From Druceiella hillmani (Eukaryota > Arthropoda > Insecta > Lepidoptera > Hepialidae), in assembly GCA_039881145.1 (NCBI GenBank), contig JAYKKI010000016.1, positions 15,078,501 to 15,142,500 of the forward strand: a stretch of DNA of 64,000 bases, in the 5' to 3' direction. The position numbers and the translations under genes were made by a program. Of the stretch, positions 27,291 to 39,289 are shown piece after piece. The notes beneath the pieces were generated by a model. The model saw only the letters and a list, made by a program, of their open reading frames with translations, was not told the origin of the DNA and did no database searches. Within the stretch, counting starts at the first letter, position 1; each line of letters starts with the position of its first letter.

Positions 27291-28938
27291 GCATTATAAT
27301 TGTGGAGATGTACTGAAAAATATAAAAAAATATGTTTCTTGAACCCTTACTTTCAAAACTATTCAACCTAAAGTTATATAAAAATATGGGCTGTTAAAAG
27401 CCCATTCAAATATTATAGGAAAACTATGGCGATGATTCTGGATGTCATAATTTTCTAAATATTTTCCCGATTTTGTGGCTATGAAAGATATATGTTTCTA
27501 TTTTATATTTTTAAAGCCGATTTTTTTAAAAACCATGTGACCTAAAAACTTGAATGATGGCATAGACTTATCAATTCAAATATTTTATTGACCAACTTAA
27601 AAAATATTCGTATGAAAATTAACGATGAGGCAAATAACCGTCTTAAAAATATTCTTTTCACAATTTTAAATTTCATATTATTCATACATCCAAAAGTATT
27701 GACCTGACATTCGAAATCATTGAGAAAGAAATTATGAAGAAACCGGGTTGATAAAAGCTGGCTAGGAGATTATTATTTAACGAGTGTCCTAAATCTTGTA
27801 ATTTTTTAAATATGTTTACTCTTGTTAAAGATGTAATATTTTATACGTCGAAACTTATTTAAATGGTCATAAGTGCAAAAATGTGTACGAAACCCTTATA
27901 GTACGTATTCTACTCACGATTGACAGATATTTTTCAAACTTCACCCATTTTGCTCTATTCCCATTTTTAGTAACTCAATTACTACCTAATTAATTGATAT
28001 GGGAAACTATAATAGGATATTCTAATTAAATTTTTATTATAATTACTTTTTAGATACCATATGGCATAATAATTTATATATTAGTTTTAAGAATACATGA
28101 ATTTCCCTTAAATATAAATACATTCCAATATTCTGTGCAGATTTGTTTCCAATTAAATGCAGTAATTGTTTTGTAAAAAATCTTCTCTCCAAAGTTATGC
28201 AAAACAGATTTAGGTAAATGATTATTAATGAAGTTAGTCGCAAATAGATTTATTGTATCATAACGACGTTTAGAAGCAAAATAAGTAGACGCTTAATTAT
28301 GATAATGTGACACGGTGAGGCCGAGCCTTTGTTGATGTTTACAAAATTAATGGCCCTTATATTTTCTCAACTTTAACGGTAAATGGCATTAAGACAAAAC
28401 ATTTAGGTTATTACCAACTTTTGTCGGCTAGCTCCACTAATTTAATTATTATTGCCCTTAATTAACTAAATAATCTTAATAATATATCTCATTCCAAATA
28501 CACAAATTGACGTTTGATCGGCTCGTCAAATATTAACTGACAATTTTGTACGACCTAAATTTGTATTCACATTTCTAAAAGCAATTTTCGCCTGAATACA
28601 TAATGAAAGATGAAATTGCCATAGGTAATTGTCTTATTTTTTGTTTTTTTTTCTCTTAGTTGTTTTCAAGATCAGAAAAAAAAGTTAAATCGAAGAAATC
28701 AATTCAGTCAATATGGCATTTTCATTCGCGAACGTAAATATCGATAAAGAAGTTTGTTGGTAGAACTAAATAATCAAGGAATTTATTAAACCAAATGTAG
28801 AACTATTTGGAACACGTAACAATTCTGTAATTTCAAGAAATATTTAATAAAAAAATTGCACATTTTATGAATTTTCTGTTATCCAATAAATTGAAATACT
28901 ACCTTTTAGAATGGTTTTGGTGCATAAGTTTGTATTTA
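27291..28938. other. Intergenic with one transposon-tail motif
   Basis: AT-rich. At 27888-27930 lies CGAAACCCTTATAGTACGTA followed by TTCTACTCACGATTGACAG, a relative of the motif at 15827. No gene was seen. Confidence 0.45.
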
Positions 28939-28984
28939 AATGGTCAATGGCTAAATAGTCAAAGGATATTAGCCATTGACCATT
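28939..28984. repeat. Perfect 16-bp inverted repeat (hairpin)
   Basis: AATGGTCAATGGCTAA at 28939-28954 pairs exactly with 28969-28984 across a 14-nt loop. A partial third copy, ATGGCTAATAGC, follows at 28993-29004. Confidence 0.85.
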
Positions 28985-29483
28985 AAGGGTTCATGGCTAA
29001 TAGCTTTTCCCTTTTAAATTTTTAATCCCATGGGTAATTTTTGTGCCCAAAAGTTTATTTAATGATCAGAAGTAAAATGTTTAGGTAATCAGATAACGAA
29101 AAACGTTATAATTAAACAATCGTATAAATAAAATTGAAGACTAAGCTCCGTTCAAAATGAAGACTGTGTACACCATTTTTACTATACTTGACACGTTTAA
29201 ATAATGTTTCATTGTTAAAGAAAAATTGAGGTATTGCAGAAATAAAAAACAAATTATTAATTAGAAGTAAATTCAGGTGAAAGAATAACACATTTAAAAA
29301 TCTAATTTACTATATATTTTATTGAAAATAGACATGAGTAATTCAATAAAATTAAGCACTTTGGGGTGTAATTGTTTAGTACTTCATAAATTATGGATAT
29401 TGTAGGAGCACAATGGTAAAAATATAGTGCACTTAGTAACAGATAAATAATTATTTAAAATTTTAAATAATTTAATTTTACAC

Positions 29484-29780
29484 AATTAAATGAAACTACG
29501 TGATGTAGTATTATTTCTACTTTCTTTAAGTTCTTTACCACAACCTAGGTTTCGTTGTATTACAACATCTTCAGGTGGGCTATTAGCAAAGATCTAGAAG
29601 AAAGAAAGAAGAAAAGTGGGCTATTAGCAATCTTTGCTAATAGCCCACCTGAAGTTGTTGTAATACAACAAAACCTAGGTCGTGGTAAAAACTTAAAGAA
29701 AGTTTAAATATACTACATCACGTAGTTTCATTTAATTGTGAATAATCAATTTCTACAAAATTAACGCCAAATATATTCAA
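29484..29780 (-). mobile_element. Foldback Penelope-like element, copy 2
   Basis: Arms from 29484 (AATTAAATG) to 29737 (CATTTAATT). The unique tail is on the right (29738-29780), so the orientation is opposite to copy 1. The centre is unusual: after the left arm ends at GCAAAGATC, a purine-rich AGAAGAAAGAAAGAAGAAAA is followed by a second, partial GTGGGCTATTAGCAA. No convincing target-site duplication was found. The right-arm motif has lost key bases (AGTTG for AGATG, CAAAA for CGAAA). In the left arm GUC has become GUU. Confidence 0.8.
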
Positions 29781-30493
29781 TATCAAAATTTCATTTTAAA
29801 TACTTTAATATACGTACGATTTTTAAGTCCCTTAATTAGTAGGGAAATACTTCTGAAACTTAAGTAATTACTCATAAACTATTTGTATTCTAATTGTAGA
29901 AAATTTATTTTTGATATTTATGTCACTCATGGATTATTTAAACAAAATATTTTGGTATTATTTGCTCCTTGCAAACTGAGAAAAATTTCCCAATATTATT
30001 TAACACACATACCACGTTTTAAACTTCTAGTCATATAACATATGTATCCGACCTGCGTTTATTATTGAATGAAACGATATTTCTTACCCTCCATCAAAAT
30101 TTAGTTATGGTTAAGGGATTTAAAAAATACGGAGGTACAAATGCACCTTCAATTCATATTTTGTAAATGGTACACAAGTTTATGCTGTGACATGATTATT
30201 ATCAATTTCAAATTGGCTTGCTATTGCATTTTGAATCGACGCTGTATTTGTTTACATATATCCATCATATGCAATGCAATTGGGATGATTATTTATTTAA
30301 TTGGATGGATATATCTTTAACGTGGTTCCACGAATCTTGGTTTGAATCTAACTATGGAAATTGGAAGTATAGCATAAATTTTCCCAATACCGAAAAGCAC
30401 GCGTGCCCTAAATGAGTTTATATGGTATAGGTGTAATGGTAATCTACCAAGACCCGATTAAAGGTGATCTAAATTTACTAATTTTACTTAACT
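29781..30493. other. Intergenic, no gene seen
   Basis: AT-rich. The 65-residue frame at 30218 has no recognisable motif and is treated as chance. Confidence 0.4.
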
Positions 30494-30790
30494 GGAACTA
30501 TTTAAGGTGAATAATCTATACATATATTATTTTCTAGTACCTCCTGCTGTTTACACGCTTTATACCGAGAAATTTCTTCAACGTTTGGTTTTTTCACGAT
30601 TTCATTATCACAGGTCGGCTAATTTACACAAAACATGTATTGACTAAACACGTTAATATTAATTGGTATTGATATATTTATAAGTAAAAAACGAAATAAA
30701 ATGTGTTTTATAAGTACTGGGAGAATCGTATACATACAAACGCAGCAAGGAACTTTTTTAAAAATATATTGAAAGTAAAATATTTTTTTT
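30494..30790 (+). repeat. Dispersed repeat B, copy 1
   Basis: About 295 bp aligning end to end with 35053-35347 in the same orientation. It starts GAACTATTTAAGGTGAATAA and ends in a poly-T-rich stretch. A shared reading frame (from about 30525) encodes YYF-VPP--Y--YT-KF-Q--- then FSRFHYHRSANLHK. In that last segment the two copies differ only at synonymous sites. A TAA or TGA soon ends it. The possibility of an old exon or transposon ORF fragment is open. Confidence 0.7.
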
Positions 30791-31306
30791 TTAAATTTGA
30801 GGTTAAAATTTACGGACGGGAAGTAAGAAAGTAACAATATTATTAGGTGTGTAAGTATATAAAGGTACATACATAGGCATGAAGTAACTAATATATTAGT
30901 AGGTAGGTAGATAAGTAAGGAGAAGTATAAACAAACGAAAGCCACTAAATTTAGAAAGTAAAAAGAAGAGTAATTAAGTACGTCAAAAATGTATTCAGGT
31001 TTGAAGCACTAACGCGGCCAAGGCAAAAGACGAAATGTAATTTATACGTCTATTGGTATTTAATGAATTATACCTGAGTCAAAAATCTGAAATTGTTATT
31101 TTTTCATTATATGAATTATATGATTACACTTTTATTGTAGGTCTAAAAAACTCATAGCCTGTGCAACACATAGTAGAAGTCGTTGACGGCTACTCGCTTC
31201 CAAAGCGCAATCACATTAGGAGTGCCACCTTTGATAACGGCATAATTTTCAGATAATTTAATCAAAATCTCCTACTTTTTTCATTACATTCCAAACTAAA
31301 ACATGG

Positions 31307-31308
<2 letters not shown>
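30791..31308. other. Intergenic; GTA/TAGG-rich patch
   Basis: Around 30845-30920 is a degenerate TAAGT/TAGG-rich stretch. No gene was recognised. The 108-residue minus-strand frame at 30619-30945 overlaps repeat B and low-complexity DNA. Confidence 0.4.
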
Positions 31309-31373
<65 letters not shown>

Positions 31374-31375
31374 CA
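31309..31375. repeat. (TA)n microsatellite ending in CA repeats
   Basis: TA array followed by ACACACA. Confidence 0.95.
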
Positions 31376-32164
31376 TTGTTCGAGAGTGATGATCTATTTA
31401 ACCGAACACTTACCGTCTCCATCATCTTACGTCATTATAACTCCTCGCTGATTTGAAATACAATTAGAGACAATTAGAGACGTTAATAAATCGCCTAATG
31501 AATAATATCAAGATATATTATAAAATACTTAGTGCATTTGGCACATGTTTAATTTTAACTGCTGTAAAATAATGTCAAAAATACTATTCGGTTTTATTTC
31601 CTACACGTCCTTGAAGTAAGTAAATCGTAATAAGAACCGATATCTAACGTAAATTTTTATAGTCATTAAAGGGTTCAGTACATGTGATATGCAAGCAATC
31701 TTAATTATGCACCTGTGATAATTGTCATATTTTCCAAAAAAGGAAATGTTCTATATAATAATCAAATCATATATACACGATAAAAGTTAAGGCGTAATTA
31801 ACAGGTTAGCTGTTAACTTTTGCATTTTTACTCATATTATTTAGGCGGTTACAAAGTAATTGATATTTGATCTTTTTTTTTAAATAATGGCTAAACGTAA
31901 ACCCGTTTATTGCAAGTAATGGCGAATCCTTCATCCATTATAATTAAGAAAAAAACTATAACAATTTATCATCAAATAAACTTTAGTTGTAATATAAGTC
32001 TAAAATGTTTAAATGCGTTGTTAAAAAATTAGAGCATTACTGCATTTTTCCAATTTTTGATATCATTGAGAAACTCATTATGTCACAAGTACATATTCAA
32101 TTTAATATCTTTCTCTTTTAAACCTAAATGGGTTTAGCATAAATAGATATAAAATATCTTTTAA
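31376..32164. other. Intergenic, no gene seen
   Basis: AT-rich, with nothing recognised apart from a 12-bp duplication (ACAATTAGAGAC) near 31460. Confidence 0.4.
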
Positions 32165-32275
32165 AAAACTGACTTCAAAAAAGGTAGGTACAAAAACTAA
32201 AAAAATAATGAGCTCATAATAGGTACCTACTTATTTGTAATATATAATTAAGTTACTTATTTTTAAAGTCGGTGT
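32165..32275. mobile_element. Short MITE-like element
   Basis: AACTGACTTCAAAAAAGG at about 32168 faces TTATTTTTAAAGTCGGTGTC at about 32253-32272. That gives imperfect terminal inverted repeats (ACyGACTTyAAAAA) about 105 bp apart, with an inner GGTAGGTAC / AGGTACCTAC pair. The GACTTCAAAAA end motif is common in insect genomes. No target duplication was established. Confidence 0.45.
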
Positions 32276-35052
32276 CAACCAACTTAAACAAATTTATAAT
32301 TTAATTCAATGTATAATGTAAATTTAAAACTCTAACTTCTAATATACTTACAATACTAAATATATTCCTAAAGGGCTTATTTATATTGTAAAAAAATTCA
32401 TTTACTTAAGTTGATCGATATCGGATCGTATCTAGAACTTACTATCAGGCCCTGACCTGATAAGTGGTGCAGGTACTTTGCAAAATAACAACTACCCGTA
32501 GCAAATACCTTCAATCATATTTGATTTATTTCCATTCATTTAGAAGTTCCATCGTTAATTTCCGGACTTCATCATCAGATCATCATTATATTTATATGGG
32601 ACCACACCTATAGCAGCCTCTTTCAAATAAAAAAACGTCCACTCGGTAAATAATTATCGCTGAACATATATAAAAAAAAGATTTTCACGAATTGAGTACT
32701 CCTTTTCTGAATTCGATTAAAAATAGAGGTCTTTGACTGTGATTATCTAATTTTAGGCTTTTAAACACTTCCTTCGTTTGCATATTCAATTACTAAAATG
32801 AAATTAATATAAAAAAAACAATTTTATGTTTTTCAGTGTGTTTATATAAATAGTTTTAACACAACTACTAAAAACCTTAACATGAAAAGTATATCACTTA
32901 TAAATAATATGGGAACACAGCCTTATGAGATATTAACCGGATGCCGTATTTTATAAAATTAATTACTTTATGAAAATTTCAGTTTATCCACATTAATACT
33001 TTTGCGAAAAAATGATTAATGAATTAGTTGAAATAAATTTAATATCCGGATGTTCCAAAAGAAAAGACTGATAAATCGGTTGTTATTTGTAAAATTTTGA
33101 TTGAAAGTAAAAGATTTATACCAAGTAAAGAAATAAATAGCTTGTTATAAGTGTACGGAGTTAGATTTGTGAAAATTCATCTTTTAAAACAACTAAGTTT
33201 TTACAGTTTTGTTCATGGATAATTAATTTTTGTAAGCATAAAACAAATCAGCAAAAAATTACCTAACGTATTGTATATAATATAATATCCCCGTTGAAAT
33301 TATGAATAATAATTAATGACGCATTTAAAAAAAACAATTCCTCTCTATCATAAACACGCAATGAAAATGAAAAATGTTATATTCACGTTAACAACGATTA
33401 CGATTTAAAAGCTGACTATCAGGCCATACCTGGCATTTACTAGAACTTTATTACATAAAATTTGTTACATGAAAATTACCTAAAACCTGATATTTATATC
33501 TCGTAAATGTCAACTTCTAAATGTGTATATTACGAAATCACGGCATTGCGTGGACCAAGTTTGCTCAAAACCCGTTGCGTACGCCATACTTTATTTATTT
33601 GAACAATATAGAGACATTTTTGTTTCCATTACATATTTAATGAATTAGTTAGTTAGAACATTATATACAAATATTGATTAAAATTAAGAGTTAATACTTT
33701 CGTGATCAAAGTAGATAATATTTCAGAAAACTCTAAAATTTCAAGCATCTAGATTCATTAGATACCAAGGATTCATTGGCATTTACTGATCCATTGACAG
33801 ATCGTCAAAACCTATCGACCACTTTCAATGTACCAAAAATATTTAATTTTTTTTTCTCACTACGTAGTTAACAACATAGAATTTTGGACTAGAAGTTTTA
33901 AAGACAAATAGCGATCCGGCCCGGCTTTGTAGCGAACCCGTAACTTTACCCGACACTCCAGTTTAGACATATACAGTGTTTGAAATATTTCTTTCCATAC
34001 TACGTTAAATATCTCCCGCTAGATGTTAGGAACCACAAGTTTTAATTATGTTTAAATATTACAGGTGACAGGGCCACATGCAACTGCCATAAACGATATG
34101 TCTACGATCTAAACCTACAAAGTTTTACGTTAGTACCTACACCTTGTTGATGATTAGAAGAAAAATATAGTTTTCCAGAATATTGGGGTTATTTAATTGG
34201 AATGATAAGTGTATAGTTTCCATTCCACTAAATGGGGCAGAGAAAGGGTTTTAATTGAAACACTCCCATTATTACTTCCGAAAGCCCAGGTTAGGTGAAA
34301 ACTTCGAAAATGAATGATTATGAATATAATTAAATTCTTTGTTATGATAAATCTCGCAACTTTGTTGTGACTAGCAGCGTTTGATCTCTTCTGATTGCTG
34401 GAAATAGAAAGTCAGTCATTCTGTAAATAAAAAAATAAAAAGAAAATGAAATTTTTTTTCCAAACAATTGTCTTTTTCAATATAAAAAAAGAAGTTTACT
34501 TATAATTTATAATCTTATCCATACAAAAAAACATCTTATAGTAAAATGAAACAATTTTAAATTTATCTATTTACGAGTATTTACTTACTTACCTGGATGA
34601 ATATAAACATCTGTTGAATTTATTAGTACAAGAGCAATCTCTGCCAGTCAACTCAACTACAAAGTATTTACAATGATACAAGGTAGGTAGATAACAAAAC
34701 GCGATGGTAACAAAGTTTGATAAAGTGGCTCGAGCTTTCTACGCTTTCCCAAAAATACCCTTGTTAAGTCGACATTATTTCCCAAAATGGTTCAATGTGA
34801 ATGACAATTTTCATCTAAATTAATTGCACAAAAAAAGAAACATCAATTGATAAGCTTTTAATAATCCCCACCTAAAGTCTCCCGTCAGTAGAAAGTGGTC
34901 CATTACCGATATTTACTAAGACCTGTTTTTTGAATAGTTTGAGTCAACTTCAGTAGACAGACATATATCAATCCAACACCACCATTCGAGTAGTCACAAA
35001 GATCTTCCAACTTCCCGTGGGATTCTGCAAAACTATATGGAGCCATTCTGTA
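32276..35052. other. Intergenic, no gene seen
   Basis: AT-rich. Patches of moderate GC at 32440-32620 (including CTTCATCATCAGATCATCAT) and 33900-34140 look like old transposon fragments, but I cannot assign them. Confidence 0.35.
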
Positions 35053-35347
35053 GAACTATTTAAGGTGAATAATCTAGATATATATTATTTTCAAGTACCT
35101 CCTACTATTTACGCAATTTACACCAAGAAATTTCCTCAACCGTTATTTTTTTCGCGGTTTCATTATCACAGGTCAGCTAATTTACACAAAATATTTATTG
35201 ATTATACGTGTTAATATTACCCACTATTTATGTATTCATTACTAAAAATCGAAACAAAATGGGTCTTAATAAGTACCGAGAGAATCGTAAACACAAACGC
35301 AGCAAGGGACTTTTTTAAAAATATTTATTAATGTAAAATATTTTTTT
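35053..35347 (+). repeat. Dispersed repeat B, copy 2
   Basis: Second copy of the repeat at 30494-30790. Part of it lies in a 65-residue frame (35017-35214) that includes YYFQVPPTIYAIYTKKF and FSRFHYHRSANLHK. Direct orientation, 4.5 kb apart. Confidence 0.7.
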
Positions 35348-35467
35348 CATTTAGTACTCAGATTTGAACTTGGCTACTATTCATAAGCATTAAATTGTGG
35401 TTCAAATGCATTTTTGGAAATCTATATTTCTGGAATATGTATTAAATGAAAAAAAAACTTTCTGAAA

Positions 35468-35780
35468 AAAAATCTCAGTATTGAATATATTTGGCGTTAA
35501 TGTTGTAGAAATTCATTATATACAATTAAATGAAACTACGGGATGTAGTATTATTTCTACTTTCTTACAGTTCTTTACCACGACCTAGATTTCCTTGTAT
35601 TGCAACATCTTCAGGTCGGCTATTAGCAAAGATTCTGTCTGCTCTAGCATAGATCTTTCCTAATAGCCCACCTGAAGATGTTGTAATACAACGAAACCTG
35701 GGTCGTGGTAAAGAACTGAAAGAAAATGGAAATAATACTACATAACGTAGTTTCATTTAATTTTCAAAAATCTCAGTATT
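35468..35780 (+). mobile_element. Foldback Penelope-like element, copy 3
   Basis: A 15-bp direct repeat AAAAATCTCAGTATT flanks it (35468-35482 and 35766-35780), the clearest target-site duplication in the family. The tail lies on the left (about 35483-35523). Arms run from 35524 to 35762 with a loop near 35634-35655. The right-arm hammerhead-like core is intact except CCUGGG in place of CCUAGG. The left arm has stem II changes. Confidence 0.85.
35668..35708 (+). ncRNA. Hammerhead-like ribozyme motif (copy 3, right arm)
   Basis: CCAC-CUGAAGA-U-GUUGUAAUACAAC-GAAA-CCUGGG-UC-GUGG. The core bases are all present. The stem III palindrome is broken by one base. Confidence 0.4.
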
Positions 35781-36346
35781 CAATTGAAATAATATTTTAT
35801 TTTGTACATATATAATTTTTAAGTACAAAGTTAACACAGTCAGAGACCTTTGCAAAGTTTTTTTTTCAGAGAGCCGCGTCTGCTTATCTATGCATATAAT
35901 ACAATGAGACCTAGTGAATAAAATGAGACAGATTGGAATATAATATACGCATATATGTTTCTATGATGCGTTCTGTCCGGATAACACATGCAAGTGTCGG
36001 TCTCCGTAATGGTTTATTCTAAAACAAATCCAAACATCCATAAAATATGTTCCTTTTCACCATTCATGGTGCTGAAAAAAATATAGTTCTATAAAGTGTT
36101 GCTATTGAAATAATAGTGCCCATCTGAAAATATTGAGGGTATTTTTCGAAAACTAATTAATGGATCAAATTGAGTTACAAAACATCATGAAATGTGCCAA
36201 AAGAATTTAATAATTAAATTAAAAGGAAATATCTCATTCAATTTATCTATATATAAATTGACAAATTCAAAGTATAATGGACTGATGAAACTTTTGATGG
36301 TCGTCTGTAAAAAAGAGATTTTATTAAATGTATCTAAAAATATATT
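35781..36346. other. Intergenic, no gene seen
   Basis: No recognisable feature. The 73-residue frame at 36192-36413 runs into the adjacent hairpin and looks like chance. Confidence 0.4.
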
Positions 36347-36426
36347 TTACTTTCAAATATCAAGAACTAATCAAATGTGTAATACACATCCATCATATTT
36401 TATTTGTTCTTGATATTTGAAAGTAA
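36347..36426. repeat. Perfect 21-bp inverted repeat with nested stem
   Basis: 36347-36367 and 36406-36426 are exact reverse complements (TTACTTTCAAATATCAAGAA begins the left arm). The 38-nt loop contains a second perfect stem, ATGTGT-AAT-ACACAT (36375-36389). The size and shape recall a small-RNA precursor or the ends of a tiny foldback element. No expression evidence is available. Confidence 0.85.
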
Positions 36427-36471
36427 TTTACGTGTGTAACATTATTATTTATAAATCATATTTATTAGGAA

Positions 36472-36547
36472 TATAATGATGAGCACAATCTAGGTATAAT
36501 AATGACCACAATCTAATATAAAGATTGTGCTCATTATTTTTATCAGT
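36472..36547. repeat. Second adjacent inverted repeat
   Basis: GAGCACAATCT at 36481-36491 pairs with AGATTGTGCTC at 36532-36542. Pairing continues outward as ATAATGA/ (ATTAT) with a 3-nt insertion. The loop holds a partial direct copy, AATGACCACAATCTA. It lies 46 bp beyond the previous hairpin. Confidence 0.75.
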
Positions 36548-39289
36548 TTCAACCATTTCTTCCTTTGACTTTATATTTAACTTTTAAATATTAATAAAGT
36601 CTATCTATGGCATTCCATTAAAAATCTCATTTCGTACTTTAATAACGCCATCGCTCTTCAAAATTTTTCCACTTAGCAATCAAACGGACATTCATCAATC
36701 AAGATAACGGTAACTAGATGCCATATTTCATAAACTGAATTGCTTTAAAAAAAATTGGAATTAATCGATCGGACGATTAAACCATCATCACTTTATGAAA
36801 AAGCTATTTAACGAATTGATTGGATCAAATTTGATACTAAGATATTTCAGGAAGAAGACTTTGATTAATCAGCTAATATTCGTGAAGTTTATGAAAACTT
36901 AAAGACGTCAAAACCGATTAATCAAGCGATCTTTTAAACAAATTACTGGTAAAGTTTCAAATCGTGATTAATTTTTCATAATATCACAGATCTATTATTA
37001 ATGTCGAATATGGCAAGTCATTTTAATATTAATTTATTCCTATAAAGGAAGTTTATACACATTTTTATATCGGATACAATTTTAAGAGTAGATACAATTT
37101 ATGCACAAGACCAAAAAAAATTCGTAGTGCCCATTTGTTCATCTGTCCATCCGCAAGTTACAGACTGCATCATATTTTCTAATTTATGACCGTTTGTGAT
37201 AAAATTTTACATGAAGACGTAGTTCAATCAATTAAACTAATAGAAATATAAGTATTTTTAATTTTTATTAAACTGATTTCTTTAAAAGAAAACTTGCGTA
37301 TGCAACATTTTTCCTCATGAATCGAGTAAGCGTAAGTTGAAAAACTTTTTCATAGCACTATAGAATATTTCTTACAATGTTAAGATACACTGCAAAATAT
37401 GAGTCTCCAAAACTTGTGCTTGATCACTCCATCCAATGTTTCATCAAATTTGTCAAAAATTTGACAAAAAATCAGAAAAAAAGCATTCAGTATGTACTTC
37501 AGTACAAATCTATTTTGTGAAACCTACAGTAATAAATTTAATAGATATAGGCAAACGAATTGCTTTACGTCTGTGAAATATATATGGTATATTTACGTAG
37601 CGAAAAATAATATCAATATGTACAACAAGAGTTATTTTTATAAAATTAGTCGTGTGCGAAAGACTTGTAATGCGAGTTCTATTCTTACTTATTATATTTT
37701 TTTTCATTTCGTTCCTTAAAGTGAAAGTAGAGATCAATCGGGAGCTGTAAATAGTTAGACCAAATCGATACGCTCGAGGTAAAAATATGCAAATTCAATA
37801 ATAATATAAGGTTTTGTTGTTCGTTTAATACAAATTAAGGAAAATTCTGTTTGCGAATTGTTATAAAAATTCAATTAAATTTCGTGATTTGATTTATTCA
37901 TGTAGAAGTTTAAGTAAAAATATTTGGTCTTAATGCCATTATCCAAGTCATATTAACTACTTAGAACTAACTAAACGAAAGAAGTAACTACTTAGATATA
38001 AATAACCTAATTGTTTTTTACTTACAAACATCTACGAATGTAGGGTAAAAAAAAATTACCATGCTTAAAAAGGAACAAATTTGATAATTTCATATATTTA
38101 AACTATTAAGGGTCCTTTTTATTACAATAAGCAGTTACGTTACAAGTATCTTTAAGTCATTTCCACGTAATTACACTTTCTGTAACGTTATTTATTAATA
38201 AAGAATGGAGTTAGTCCCTTGCTATAGATGTACAGAATAGGCAAGGTACTAGAGAGGACCTTTCGTGTCTTTTGAAATGGAAGTCTTTTCCTTCAAGAAG
38301 GTGTTTCTTCTGAAGTAGGTGCACTGTATTTTGTGGTGCAGGTGAAGTGTAATGTATAGTAAACAAAATTACTTTTATAACAATTACAATAAAAAAAATA
38401 AATTACAGGACTAGAGAAACTCTAAATTTAAAACAATGACTGACGTGGAATATATAATATTAGAAAGCCTTCCTAATAAGGTCTTCCTAATAATGTACCT
38501 AGAGATGAGGGTATAGTCTTTTCTAAAGTTTTAGAGAAAGTCGAAGTAGCAAACACTAAAATGCACATCCATAAAATGTAGCCAAATAAAGTAAGAAAGC
38601 ACCACAAAAAAAATTAAAGTTATTTGTGGTAAATGTGGTACAAAATTAAAAATAATTAACCAAACCAGAATGTCCGGAGTCTTCCAGCATATTCAAAATT
38701 ACACGAAAATGGACTTGGCATACTTGAATAGTAGGCACGAAAAAATGACTAGCTTTAATTACCCTTAAAGTTACGAAATTGCAAATATACAGTGAAAAGA
38801 ACGTAAAATTAAATTATTCATGAGAAGGTTGAGAAAAAAAAACGAGGTAATGTATTAGCAAGTTCCGAAATTTCTCCGAGATGATTTTCCTTAGAATATA
38901 CTACCTCTTCGTATATATTTTTGGAAACAATTTTGAAAATTATTTCCATAAATTGATTCATTTCTCTTTGGGTTGAATATAAATACTGAAAGTCATGATC
39001 ATTTTTCTAATGATCCATCCTCTCTTTAACAGGTCTTGATGTCTTCTTCACATTCTAATTCCTGCAACTACAACTGTAATTTTAATTGATGTACTAATTT
39101 AGAATATTCTTGTATCAAGGAAAAACTTATTCAAAATTATAGGTAGCATTAAAATTTAATTGTATCTTTTAAAATAATTTCTTGTTTCTATTAGCATTTA
39201 AAATTAACTCATGTTAGGATATTTTTCTTCTAAAATTAATAAAAAAATAACAGTCAGCTTTAAATATTTGGTATTGTCCTTGATAAGGT
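36548..39289. other. Intergenic, no gene seen
   Basis: AT-rich. A weak relative of the 15827 tail motif occurs at 37664-37690. Overlapping 75-residue frames on both strands at 37.5-37.7 kb are not convincing. Confidence 0.4.

Noticed and set aside
29459..29803. ATTTTAAATA on both sides of foldback copy 2 as a target-site duplication
   Set aside because: The matches do not abut the element ends (offsets of about 14 bp) and the sequence is low-complexity, so chance is likely.
30218..30415. 65-residue ORF with several Trp codons
   Set aside because: No recognisable motif, no conservation evidence, and length within chance expectation.
37492..37737. Overlapping 75-residue ORFs on both strands
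   Set aside because: AT-rich, no domain, and fully antisense to each other; typical chance frames.
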